From positions 2,914,001 through 2,978,000 of the forward strand of contig JASGIG010000001.1 in NCBI GenBank assembly GCA_047602055.1: 64,000 nt of DNA, in the 5' to 3' direction. This DNA is from JAODBQ01 sp047602055 (GTDB taxonomy: Bacteria > Actinomycetota > Acidimicrobiia > Acidimicrobiales > Ilumatobacteraceae). Under the pieces are notes generated by a model. That model worked only from the letters and a program-made list of their open reading frames with translations. It did no database searches and was not told the DNA's origin. The first letter of the stretch is position 1. Each line of letters starts with the position of its first letter. This document shows, piece by piece, positions 51,437 to 59,464 of the stretch. The position numbers and the translations under genes were made by a program.

Positions 51437-52810
51437 ATGCCCGGTCGGCCGATCGTCACCCGCGAAGACCTCGAAGCGATGATCCGCGGCGGCGAGATCG
51501 ACACCGTCGTCATGGCGTTCCCCGACCTGCAGGGGCGGATGGTCGGCAAGCGCACCACCGGCCGCTTCTTCCTCGACCACGTCGCCGACGACGGGACGGA
51601 GAACTGCGACTACCTCATCGCCTGCGACCTCGACAACGAGCCGGTGCCCGGCTACCGCTTCACCAGCTACGAGCAGGGCTACGGCGACATGCTCGCCCGC
51701 GCCGACTGGTCGACGGTGCGGGTGACGCCGTGGGTCGAGCGCACCGCCCTCGTCCTGTGCGACCTGTACGACGTGACGACCGGTGAGCTGATCGAGGTTG
51801 CGCCGCGCACGGTGCTGCGCCGCCAGGTGGAGGCCGCCGCCGGCCTGGGCTACCTGCCGATGGTGGCCAGCGAGATCGAGTTCTACCTGTTCCACGACAC
51901 CTACGACGAGGCTCACGCCAAGGGGTACCGCGACCTCCGCCCGCACTCGCCGTGGCTCGAGGACTACCACGTCCTGCAGACGACGAAGGACGAGTACGTG
52001 ATCGGTGCGATCCGCCGCGGGCTGGAGGCGGCCGGCGTCCCCGTCGAGTTCTCCAAGGGCGAGGCCGGGCGTGGTCAGCACGAGATCAACCTCGACTACG
52101 CCGAGGCCGTGGAGATGGCCGACCGCAACCTCGTCTACAAGACCGCGGCGAAGGAGATCGCCCACGCCCACGGTCGCTCGGTGACGTTCATGGCCAAGTA
52201 CGCGTTCGACGACACCGGTTCGAGCTGCCACGTGCACTCCAGCCTGTGGTCGCTCGACGGCCGCCGCGCGCTGTTCGACGGTGATGGTCCCGAGCACATG
52301 AGCGAGGTGTTCCGCCAGTACGTCGCCGGGCTGATCGCCACCGCTCGGGAGTTCAGCCTGCTGTGGGCGCCGGCGGTCAACAGCTACAAGCGGTTCCAAC
52401 CGGGCTCGTGGGCGCCGACCGGCGTCGGCTGGGGCGTCGACAACCGCACGCTCGGCTTTCGCAAGGTCGGCCACGGCGCCGGCAGCCGCGTCGAGTGCCG
52501 CATCCCCGGTGCCGATGCGAACACGTACTTCGCGTTCGCCGGGCAGATCGCCGGTGGCCTGTACGGGATCCGCCACCGCCTCGAGCTCGGCGACCCGTTC
52601 GTCGGCAACGGCTACGAGGCCGACGACATCGAGCACATCCCGTGGAACCTGCCCGACGCGATCGCGCTGTGGGAGTCGTCGGCAGCGGCGCGCGAGTGCT
52701 TCGGCGACGACGTCCACCACCACGTGCTGACGATGGCCACGGCCGAGTGGCAGGCGTTCAACTGCACGGTCACCGACTGGGAGCTGCGCCGCTACTGGGA
52801 GAGGATCTGA
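51437..52810 (+). CDS. glutamine synthetase family protein (gamma-glutamyl-polyamine/amine synthetase-like)
   Basis: 457 residues. N-terminal beta-grasp MVGKRTTGRFFLDHV, catalytic domain: ASEIEFYLFHDTYDEAH, GEAGRGQHEINLDYAEAVEM, SSCHVHSSLWSLDGR, APAVNSYKRFQPGSWAPT and VECRIPGADANTYFAFA. This pattern is the GlnA3/GlnA4/PuuA-type branch, which often ligates glutamate to amines rather than ammonium. A class III aminotransferase and other catabolic genes lie within 9 kb. ATG 51437. Confidence 0.9.
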   Translation: MPGRPIVTREDLEAMIRGGEIDTVVMAFPDLQGRMVGKRTTGRFFLDHVADDGTENCDYLIACDLDNEPVPGYRFTSYEQGYGDMLARADWSTVRVTPWVERTALVLCDLYDVTTGELIEVAPRTVLRRQVEAAAGLGYLPMVASEIEFYLFHDTYDEAHAKGYRDLRPHSPWLEDYHVLQTTKDEYVIGAIRRGLEAAGVPVEFSKGEAGRGQHEINLDYAEAVEMADRNLVYKTAAKEIAHAHGRSVTFMAKYAFDDTGSSCHVHSSLWSLDGRRALFDGDGPEHMSEVFRQYVAGLIATAREFSLLWAPAVNSYKRFQPGSWAPTGVGWGVDNRTLGFRKVGHGAGSRVECRIPGADANTYFAFAGQIAGGLYGIRHRLELGDPFVGNGYEADDIEHIPWNLPDAIALWESSAAARECFGDDVHHHVLTMATAEWQAFNCTVTDWELRRYWERI

Positions 52811-52895
52811 GGTTTCGGCGCTCGATTCGCTTGCTCATCTCCGACGGGGGTGATCGCGCAGCGCTCCCTCGTGCAACCCCTCACTGGATTCGGCC
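52811..52895 (+). repeat. dispersed repeat family B, copy 3 (short)
   Basis: Starts at the stop of the glutamine synthetase-like gene: TTTCGGCGCTCGATTCGCTT GCTCATCTC, matching copy 1, then jumps to the GGGGGTGATCGCGCAGCGC part; the middle ~60 bases are missing. Hairpin is weaker here. Confidence 0.6.
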
Positions 52896-52901
52896 CAGCT
52901 A

Positions 52902-53585
52902 TCAGATCGTGAGCTCGACGAGGGTGGGGAGGTGGTCGCTGAGGGCGGCCCACTCGGGGCCGCCTGCGGGGGTGCGGCGGTCGAGGATCTCGGCGTCGGC
53001 GGGGACGAGGACGTAGTCGATGCGCTGCATCGGGGCGTCGGCGGGGCTGGTGTCGTCACCGCCGGGGTCGACGAGGCCGACCGGAGCGAACGCCTGGATC
53101 ACCTCGACCTCGTTCGGCGCGTTGAGGTCGCCGGCGACGACGAGCGGGGTGACGCCGTCGACGATCGCCGCGAGGAGCCGTGTGGCCTGGGCGACACGCT
53201 CGTCGCGCGAGCCGGTGGCGAGGTGGGTGTCGACGACGTGGAGCGCGTCGCCGTCGCGGCGAACCGTCGCGGCGATCGCCACCCGACGCCGGTGGCTGCG
53301 GCGGGAGGCGCCCACCGACAGGCACGCTCGCAGCACGTCGTCCAACGGTGACGGCGAGAGGATCGCCAGGCCCTCGGCGCGCCACCACAGCGGCCAGTAG
53401 CCGTTGTGCTTGAACACCCACTCGTGTTGCCAGCCGAGCCGGCCGGCAAGGCGCGCCGCCTGACCACGGCGGACCTCCTGCAGCGCGACGACGTCGGGCG
53501 TGGCGCGCTCGATCACGTGGGCGACGAGTCCGACGTTCGGCCGCGCGGCGCCATGCAGGTTCCAGGTCATCACCCGCCACGCCAT
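52902..53585 (-). CDS. endonuclease/exonuclease/phosphatase family protein
   Basis: 227 residues. EEP fold motifs: MTWNLHG, DVVALQEVRRGQAARLA, VVDTHLATGSRDERVAQATR, VVAGDLNAPNE and terminal RIDYVLVP...LSDHLPTLVEL with catalytic Asp/His. Mg-dependent phosphodiesterase; substrate could be a nucleic acid, lipid or nucleotide. ATG 53585 lies one base after the stop of the small frame in repeat A5. Confidence 0.9.
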   Translation of the reverse strand: MAWRVMTWNLHGAARPNVGLVAHVIERATPDVVALQEVRRGQAARLAGRLGWQHEWVFKHNGYWPLWWRAEGLAILSPSPLDDVLRACLSVGASRRSHRRRVAIAATVRRDGDALHVVDTHLATGSRDERVAQATRLLAAIVDGVTPLVVAGDLNAPNEVEVIQAFAPVGLVDPGGDDTSPADAPMQRIDYVLVPADAEILDRRTPAGGPEWAALSDHLPTLVELTI

Positions 53586-53586
53586 G

Positions 53587-53691
53587 TCAGGACGGCCCCG
53601 TCGCTGAGGCGCGGCGAGCGCCGAGGCGCAGCGGAGGTGGCGAGCACGGCAGACGAAGGGAGCAGCTTGGCTGCGACCGAAGCGCGAACAT
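53587..53691 (-). repeat. dispersed repeat family A, copy 5 (34-codon small ORF)
   Basis: Reverse strand ATG 53691 to TGA 53589-53587: MFALRSQPSCSLRLP, then CSPPPLRLGARRASATGPS. The stop is one base before ATG 53585 of the EEP gene. Same orientation as that gene; the other side holds the SDR promoter. Confidence 0.85.
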
Positions 53692-53728
53692 CACAGAAGT
53701 ATCGCGATGGCCGATACGTTGCGCGGCC

Positions 53729-54499
53729 ATGGATCGTCTGACGGGCAAGGTGGCGTTGATCACGGGAGGTGCGGCCGGGCTCGGCCGCTGTGGCGCAGAG
53801 CGCTTCGCCGCCGAAGGTGCCAAGGTGGTGCTCGCCGACGTCGGCGACGGTGACGAGGCGGTCGACGCGATCACCGCGGCCGGCGGCGAGGCGACGTACG
53901 TTCGCTGCGACGTCACCGACGAGGAGTCCGTGCGGGCGGCGGTCGAGCACGCCGTCGAGACGTTCGGCGGCCTGCACGTCCTCTACAACAACGCCGGCGT
54001 GATGATCGCCGACGACGACGACCCGGTCAGCACGCCGCTGGACACGTATCGGGCGACGATGGACATCAACGTGCTCGGGACGCTGCTCGGCTGCCGCCAT
54101 GCGATCCCGGCGATGCTCGCCAGCGGCGGCGGCTCGATCGTCAACGTCGCCTCGTTCGTCGCCCACATGGGCGCGGCGACGCCGCAGGTGGCGTACACCG
54201 CGTCGAAGGGCGCGGTGCTGGCGATGACCCGTGAGATCGCTGTGACCTACGCACGGCAGGGGATCCGTTGCAACGCGCTGTGCCCCGGGCCGGTGCTGAC
54301 GCCGATGCTCGCCAAGTTCCTGTCCGACGACGCTCGCCGCCAGCGTCGGCTCGTGCACATCCCGATGGGTCGCTTCGGAGCGCCTGAGGAGATCGCCGAC
54401 GGGGCGCTGTTCCTGGCCAGCGACGAGTCGAGCTGGATGACCGGTCAGTCGTTGATCATCGACGGCGGGATCACCGCGGCGTACGTCACGCCGGAGTGA
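53729..54499 (+). CDS. short-chain dehydrogenase/reductase
   Basis: 256 residues, classical SDR. NAD(P) motif TGGAAGLGRCGAERF, NNAG in LYNNAGVMI, catalytic Ser in NVASFVAH and YxxxK in YTASKGAV, C-terminal WMTGQSLIIDGG. An inverted repeat GTATCG...CGATAC (53699-53717) precedes the start and may be an operator or promoter part. The next gene overlaps its stop, so they form an operon. Substrate unknown. Confidence 0.93.
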   Translation: MDRLTGKVALITGGAAGLGRCGAERFAAEGAKVVLADVGDGDEAVDAITAAGGEATYVRCDVTDEESVRAAVEHAVETFGGLHVLYNNAGVMIADDDDPVSTPLDTYRATMDINVLGTLLGCRHAIPAMLASGGGSIVNVASFVAHMGAATPQVAYTASKGAVLAMTREIAVTYARQGIRCNALCPGPVLTPMLAKFLSDDARRQRRLVHIPMGRFGAPEEIADGALFLASDESSWMTGQSLIIDGGITAAYVTPE

Positions 54500-55359
54500 A
54501 CGGCGACCTGGCCGCTGCGGTCGCCACGGTGCTGGGCTCGCCGGTGACGGCGATGGCGGTGGTCCGCGGCGGCGATGTCGCCGCGGCCTACCGGGTCTCC
54601 TTGGCCGACGGGCGGCAGGTGTTCGCCAAGACCCATCCGAGCGCACCGGCGGGGTTCTTCACCACGGAGGCGACGGGGCTGACGTGGCTGCGCGCCGCTG
54701 GCGCGGTGCCGGTCCCGGACGTGCTCGCCGTCGCCGACGAACCGGTGCCGATGCTCGTCCTGGAGTGGATCGACGTCGGCGGCGGGCGGCGCGCTGACGC
54801 GTCGGAGGCGGTGTTCGGCCGGGCGCTGGCGGCGCTGCACGACGCCGGGGCGCCGTCGTTCGGGCGCGAGGACCAGCGCACGACGGGGAGCCGAGCACTG
54901 CCGAACGAGCCGCAGCCGACATGGGCCGAGTTCTACGCGGTCGATCGGCTGCTGCCCCTGGCTCGCCTGGCGCGCGACGGGCGCGCGCTGTCGCCGGCGG
55001 CGATCGCCGCGCTGGAGCGGCTGGCCGGTTCCTTGGAGCGCTTCGACGACGGGGCGCCGCCGGCGCGGCTGCACGGCGACCTCTGGGCCGGCAACCGGCT
55101 GATCGCCCGCGACGGCACGAGTTGGTTGATCGACCCGGCCGCGCACGGCGGTCACCGCGAGTTCGACCTGGCCATGATGCGCCTGTTCGGTGGCTTCGGC
55201 CCGTCGTGCTTCGCCGCCTACGCGGAGGTCCACCCGCTCGGTGCCGGCTGGGCGGACCGTGTCGAGCTGCACCAGATCGCACCGTTGGTGGTGCACGCGA
55301 TCAAGTTCGGTGGCGGCTACGTCGCCGCCGCCGAGCGCGCCATCGCCCACTCCGCCTGA
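54496..55359 (+). CDS. fructosamine/ketosamine kinase family protein
   Basis: 287 residues from GTG 54496, overlapping the SDR stop (GTGA). Kinase-like fold: VFAKTHPSAPAGFFTTEATG, LVLEWIDVG, catalytic HGDLWAGN, metal site WLIDPAAHGGHREFDLAMM, the fructosamine-kinase pattern. Phosphorylates glycated amines so that they decompose, a protein-repair role; a plain sugar or aminoglycoside kinase is less likely. Confidence 0.88.
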   Translation: MNGDLAAAVATVLGSPVTAMAVVRGGDVAAAYRVSLADGRQVFAKTHPSAPAGFFTTEATGLTWLRAAGAVPVPDVLAVADEPVPMLVLEWIDVGGGRRADASEAVFGRALAALHDAGAPSFGREDQRTTGSRALPNEPQPTWAEFYAVDRLLPLARLARDGRALSPAAIAALERLAGSLERFDDGAPPARLHGDLWAGNRLIARDGTSWLIDPAAHGGHREFDLAMMRLFGGFGPSCFAAYAEVHPLGAGWADRVELHQIAPLVVHAIKFGGGYVAAAERAIAHSA

Positions 55360-55373
55360 CCGTCGTCGCCGTT

Positions 55374-55475
55374 CTCCGAGTCCCAGGTGTCCGTTCGAGT
55401 CGCTGGTGCACCCCCGTGGAGCAGCTGGGACTCGCATGGACGCGTGGGACTCGGAGGAACGTGTGGGACTCGGAG
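55374..55475. repeat. inverted/direct repeat cluster CTCCGAGTCCCA
   Basis: CTCCGAGTCCCA (55374-55385) is the reverse complement of TGGGACTCGGAG, which occurs twice (55445-55456, 55464-55475); partial TGGGACTCG lies between. The segment can form alternative hairpins. It occupies the 200-base gap after the kinase gene, which has no gene. Confidence 0.75.
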
Positions 55476-55518
55476 CGACGGGGTGCAGTGCGTGCGTTCG
55501 TGACCGGCAAGACTGCGA

Positions 55519-55563
55519 TGCCGTGAGCGTGCGCAGCGAGCGAACCAGTGTCACGGTGTGGCG
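55519..55563 (+). repeat. dispersed repeat family C, copy 1
   Basis: GAGCGTGCGCAGCGAGCGAA CCAGTGTCACGGTG, ending just before the dehydrogenase ATG. A related copy lies at 63124-63175. Short, two copies in the window. Confidence 0.55.
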
Positions 55564-56436
55564 ATGAGCAACGTCGCGTTCATCGGGCTCGGGGTGATGG
55601 GCACGCCGATGGCCCGGCACCTCGCCGCCGCCGGCCATCAGGTCACCGTCTACAACCGCACGGCGGCGAAGGCGCTGGCCTGGGTGGCGCTGTACGGCAA
55701 CCGGGCCGCGCCGACGCCGAGGGAGGCCGCCGAGGGCGCCGAGGTCGTGTTCATGTGCGTCGGCAACGACGACGACGTGCGCGACGTCACGTTCGGCCCG
55801 GACGGCGCCCTTGCCGGCGCCGAGGCCGGCTCCGTGCTGGTCGACCACACCACCGCGTCCGCCGGCGTCGCCCGCGAGCTGGCAGCCGCGTCCGCCGAGT
55901 TCGGCGTCGGCTTCGTCGACGCGCCCGTCTCGGGTGGCCAGGCCGGCGCCGAGGCCGGCCAGTTGACGGTGATGTGCGGCGCCGACGACGAGGCGTTCTA
56001 CGAGCTGGCCCGCCCGATCATGACGTCGTACGCCAAGGCGACCTCGATGATGGGGCCGGCCGGATCCGGGCAGCTGACGAAGATGGCCAACCAGATCTGC
56101 ATCGCCGGCGCGGTGCAGGGGCTGGCCGAGGCGATCAACTTCGCCCAGAAGGCCGGGCTCGACCCCGACGCGGTGGTCGACGCGATCCGCCACGGCGCGG
56201 CACAGAGCTGGCAGATGGACAACCGGGCGGCGACGATGGCCCGCGGCGAGTTCGACTTCGGCTTCGCCGTCGAGTGGATGCGCAAGGACCTCGGCATCGT
56301 CCTCGACGAGGCGCATCGCAACGGTGCCCGTCTCCCGGTCACCGCGCTCGTCGACCAGTTCTACGCGCAGGTCGTCGCCCGCGGCGGGCGCCGCTGGGAC
56401 ACCAGCAGCCTGATCAACCTGCTCGCCGTGGACTAG
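55564..56436 (+). CDS. 3-hydroxyisobutyrate dehydrogenase family protein
   Basis: 290 residues. Rossmann GLGVMGTPMARHLAAAGHQV, substrate motif VDAPVSGGQAGAEAGQLTVM, catalytic Lys in GSGQLTKMANQICIAG, and C-terminal MRKDLGIVLDEAHRNGARLP. NAD(P)-dependent oxidation of beta-hydroxyacids (3-hydroxyisobutyrate, tartronate semialdehyde and relatives). ATG 55564 preferred over GTG 55558. Confidence 0.93.
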   Translation: MSNVAFIGLGVMGTPMARHLAAAGHQVTVYNRTAAKALAWVALYGNRAAPTPREAAEGAEVVFMCVGNDDDVRDVTFGPDGALAGAEAGSVLVDHTTASAGVARELAAASAEFGVGFVDAPVSGGQAGAEAGQLTVMCGADDEAFYELARPIMTSYAKATSMMGPAGSGQLTKMANQICIAGAVQGLAEAINFAQKAGLDPDAVVDAIRHGAAQSWQMDNRAATMARGEFDFGFAVEWMRKDLGIVLDEAHRNGARLPVTALVDQFYAQVVARGGRRWDTSSLINLLAVD

Positions 56437-56438
56437 CC

Positions 56439-56534
56439 ATGTTCGTGCTCCCGCCGCCGCAACGCGGCTCCCGTCGCCTGCCGTGCTCGCCGCCTCCGCT
56501 GCGCTTCGGCGCTCGCCGCACCTTGGGTCGGTGA
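56439..56534 (+). repeat. dispersed repeat family A, copy 6 (31-codon small ORF)
   Basis: ATG 56439, two bases after the previous stop, to TGA 56532-56534, which overlaps ATG 56534 of the GNAT gene (TGATG). MFVLPPPQRGSRRLP, then CSPPPLRFGARRTLGR. Same length as copy 1 with no indels. Confidence 0.85.
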
Positions 56535-57226
56535 TGACGAGTCCGGATCCACTGGCGAACGTCGCCTGGGAGGCATTGACCACCAACCACGCCGGCTTCG
56601 CCGAGGGCGGCGGCGCGGCGCGGCGCTACCAGCCGGACGTGTCGGTCCTCGCCGGGAAGGCCGACGACTCGCCGGCGTCGTGGGCGGCGCTCGGCGAGCT
56701 GGTCGGACCGGGCCGGGTGGGGCTGCTGTTCCGCGACTCGCCGGTCGACGCGCCCACGGGCTGGGACGTTGTCTTCGAGGCACAGGGCGACCAGATGGTG
56801 CTCACCAGCCCGCTGGCACCGGTCGCGTCGCCGTCGGTCGTCGAGCTGGGAGATGCGGAGGCGCCGGAGATGCGCGCCCTCGTCAAGCTCGCCGAGCCGG
56901 GCCCGTTCTCGGCGCGCACGCACGAGCTCGGTGGCTACGTCGGCATCCGCGACCCCGACGACGGTTCGCTGCTGGCGATGGCCGGCCGGCGGATGAGCGT
57001 GCCGGGCTTCACGGAGATCAGCGCGGTCTGCACCCATCCCGACGCTCGCCGCCGTGGCTACGGCGAGGCGGTCACCGCCGCTGTCGCCCACCGGCTGCTC
57101 GACGAGGGCATCACCCCGTTCCTCCACGTCGCGCTGGGCAACCACACCGCTCGGCGGGTCTACGAGCGGATGGGCTTCACACCCCGGCGCATCGTCCACT
57201 TCGTCGCCGTGCGCGCCCCCTCGTGA
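56534..57226 (+). CDS. GNAT family N-acetyltransferase (FR47-like)
   Basis: 230 residues. N-terminal half is divergent; the C-terminal GNAT core is clear: GRRMSVPGFTEISAVCTHPD ARRRGYGEAVTAAVAHRLLD, then FLHVALGNHTARRVYERMGF. The RRxGYG loop binds acetyl-CoA. Starts at ATG 56534 (GTG 56531 possible), coupled to the small frame in repeat A6. Substrate unknown. Confidence 0.88.
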   Translation: MTSPDPLANVAWEALTTNHAGFAEGGGAARRYQPDVSVLAGKADDSPASWAALGELVGPGRVGLLFRDSPVDAPTGWDVVFEAQGDQMVLTSPLAPVASPSVVELGDAEAPEMRALVKLAEPGPFSARTHELGGYVGIRDPDDGSLLAMAGRRMSVPGFTEISAVCTHPDARRRGYGEAVTAAVAHRLLDEGITPFLHVALGNHTARRVYERMGFTPRRIVHFVAVRAPS

Positions 57227-57327
57227 GATTCGAGATGCGCGCACGCACACAGCGCATCTCGAATCGCGTCGGTCCGCTCACGTCGTGAGATTCGAGATGT
57301 GTGCACCGGGGCGGCACATCTCGAATC
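57227..57327. repeat. tandem pair of REP-like palindromes, second locus
   Basis: First: GATTCGAGATGCGC (57227-57240), 11-base loop, GCGCATCTCGAATC (57252-57265). Second: GATTCGAGATGTG (57289-57301), 13-base loop, CACATCTCGAATC (57315-57327). Both stems perfect. Situated between convergent genes, so a bidirectional transcript end is plausible. Confidence 0.88.
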
Positions 57328-57332
57328 GCGGG

Positions 57333-58559
57333 TCACCAGGACAGGGGGAGGTGGTCGACGCCGCGGATCGTCAGGCGGTCGCGCCACGTCGGCTCGCCGG
57401 CGAGCGCAAGGCCGGGGAAGCGGCGGATCAGCGTCGTGATCGCCACCGTCGCCTCGAGCTTGGCCAGCGACGCGCCGAGGCAGTAGTGGATGCCGGCGGC
57501 GAAGCCGAGGTGGCGGTTGGCGTTCGGGCGGTCGAGGCGCAGCGTCTCGGGATCGTCGAACACCGCCGGGTCGTGCGACGCCGCGCCGAGCACCGTCATC
57601 ACCGTCGTGCCGGGCGCCACGGTGACGTCGCCGTAGCGCACCTCCTGCATCGGGATCCGCACGGTCTGCTGCACCGGTCCGTCGTAGCGCAGCAGCTCGT
57701 CGATGGCCGAGCCGTCGAGGGACGGGTCGTCGCGCCACCGCGCCAGCTCGTCGGGGTGGCACAGCAGGGCGAGCGTGCCGTTGCCGATCAGGTTGACGGT
57801 GGTCTCGTGGCCGGCGACGTAGAGCAGCACGACGAACGACAGCAGCTCGGCAGGGGAGAGGCGGTCGCCGTCCTCCTCGGCGACGATCAGGCGCGAGAGC
57901 ACGTCGTCGCCGAGGTGCTCGCGGCGCTCGGCGATCACCTCGCGCAGGTACGCGGTCAGCTGTGCCGACGCGGCGTCGGCCTCGGCGATGACCGTGTCGT
58001 CGGCGGTCGGCTCGAGCACGGCGGTCAGCGACTGCGACCAGTCGCGGATGTCGTCGCTGCGCTCGGTCGGCATCGCCAGCAGGTCGGAGATCACCTGGAA
58101 CGGCACGGGGAAGGCCAGCTCGTCGACCAGCTCGATCGATCCGCGGTCGGCGGCACGATCGAGGCAGTCGTCGACGAGCTGCTGGACGCGCGGCCGCAGC
58201 CGCTCGATCGCCGACGGGGTGAACGCCAGCGACACCAGCCGGCGCAGGCGGGTGTGGTCCGGCGGGTCGAGGTTGAGGATGGTCTTGGCCGCCTCACCTG
58301 ACTCGTGGCGGCGGCGCAACTGCTCGCGCCGGCGGGCGCGGGCGCTGTCCGTCTCGCCGATGGTGGCGTTGGCCTCGACGTCGCGCGAGAACTCACTGCC
58401 GCGCAGCGTGCGGGCGACGTCCTCGTAGCGGGTGAGCACCGTAAAGCCCAACGGCGAGGCGTGCACCGGGTCGTGCTCGCGCAGCTCGGCGTAGAACGGG
58501 TACGGGTCGGCCCGGAACGCCGGATCGAACGGGTTGAAGACGGGAGCGGCGACGGCCAT
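57333..58559 (-). CDS. cytochrome P450
   Basis: 408 residues from ATG 58559. Full set of motifs: I-helix LLYVAGHETTVNLIGNG, ExxR in IDELLRYDGPVQQTVR, haem loop HLGFAAGIHYCLGASLAKLE with the Cys ligand. N-terminus PVFNPFDPAFRADPYPFYAE is like CYP107-type soluble P450s. No ferredoxin gene adjoins. Oxidises an unknown substrate. Followed upstream by an LLM oxidoreductase on the same strand. Confidence 0.94.
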   Translation of the reverse strand: MAVAAPVFNPFDPAFRADPYPFYAELREHDPVHASPLGFTVLTRYEDVARTLRGSEFSRDVEANATIGETDSARARRREQLRRRHESGEAAKTILNLDPPDHTRLRRLVSLAFTPSAIERLRPRVQQLVDDCLDRAADRGSIELVDELAFPVPFQVISDLLAMPTERSDDIRDWSQSLTAVLEPTADDTVIAEADAASAQLTAYLREVIAERREHLGDDVLSRLIVAEEDGDRLSPAELLSFVVLLYVAGHETTVNLIGNGTLALLCHPDELARWRDDPSLDGSAIDELLRYDGPVQQTVRIPMQEVRYGDVTVAPGTTVMTVLGAASHDPAVFDDPETLRLDRPNANRHLGFAAGIHYCLGASLAKLEATVAITTLIRRFPGLALAGEPTWRDRLTIRGVDHLPLSW

Positions 58560-58592
58560 CCACCGATTCGAGCACACCGGCGGGCGCGGCGG

Positions 58593-59432
58593 TCAGCCGA
58601 CCTCGGCGAGTGCCGCGGCGAGGGGTTCCATCACCGCCGCGTCGTGCGGTGTGGCGAGGTTGACGATGCACACGTCGACACCGGCATCCCGCCAGCGCGC
58701 CACGGTCGGCTGGAGCGCACGCGGATCCTCGCCGGCACCGAGGCGGACGTTGACGGAGCGCTCGATCTCGGTGGGATCGCGGCCGACGTCGGCGCAGTGG
58801 CAGTCGAGCACCTCGCCCTTGTGGCGCCACGCGTCGACATCGCCGAGCGTCGAGTTCCAGTGCTGGGCGAAGCGGGCGACCGTGCGCAGCGTGCGCCGCT
58901 CGCCGTTGCCGCCGATGGCGATCGGCGGGTGTGGCCGCTGCACCGGCTTGGGTTCGCACCACGCGTCGCGCAACGTGAAGTGGGCGCCGGCGAACGACGC
59001 GCGGTCCTGTGTGAGCAGCTCGATGATCACCTGGACACCTTCGTCGAACTGGTCGAAGCGCTCCTTCAGGGGTGGCAAGCGGATGCCGAGGGCGTCGGAC
59101 TCCTCCTGGTTCCAGCCCGCGCCGAGGCCGAGGATCAGACGTCCTCCGCTGATCACGTCGACCGTCGCGGCGATGTTGGCGAGGACCGCCGGATGGCGGT
59201 ACGGCATGCCGGTCACCTGGCAGCCGAGGCGCAGGCGGCTCGTCGCGGTGGCCATCGCGGCGAGCATCGACCATCCCTCCAGGCACGGGCCGGATCGGTC
59301 CGAGAAGATCGGCTCGAAGTGGTCGAAGTTCCACGCCGACTCGAACACGTCGAGCTGGTCGCCCACTCGCCAGACGTCGAGCATCGCGGCCCAGGTGGTG
59401 TTCATCGGCGCGGTCTTGAAGCCGTAGCGCAT
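58593..59432 (-). CDS. LLM class F420-dependent oxidoreductase-like protein
   Basis: 279 residues. TIM-barrel luciferase-like: ESAWNFDHFEPIF, LEGWSMLAAMATATSRLRLG, RHPAVLANIAATVDVISGGR LILGLGAGWN and PPIAIGGNGERRTLRTVARF, features of F420-dependent actinobacterial oxidoreductases. Start ATG 59432 (MRYGFKTAPMN); an upstream GTG-led extension is unlikely. Likely reduces or oxidises a small metabolite with F420 or FMN. Confidence 0.88.
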   Translation of the reverse strand: MRYGFKTAPMNTTWAAMLDVWRVGDQLDVFESAWNFDHFEPIFSDRSGPCLEGWSMLAAMATATSRLRLGCQVTGMPYRHPAVLANIAATVDVISGGRLILGLGAGWNQEESDALGIRLPPLKERFDQFDEGVQVIIELLTQDRASFAGAHFTLRDAWCEPKPVQRPHPPIAIGGNGERRTLRTVARFAQHWNSTLGDVDAWRHKGEVLDCHCADVGRDPTEIERSVNVRLGAGEDPRALQPTVARWRDAGVDVCIVNLATPHDAAVMEPLAAALAEVG

Positions 59433-59464
59433 GCTCGCGGACCGTAGCCCCACGGGCCCGTCGC

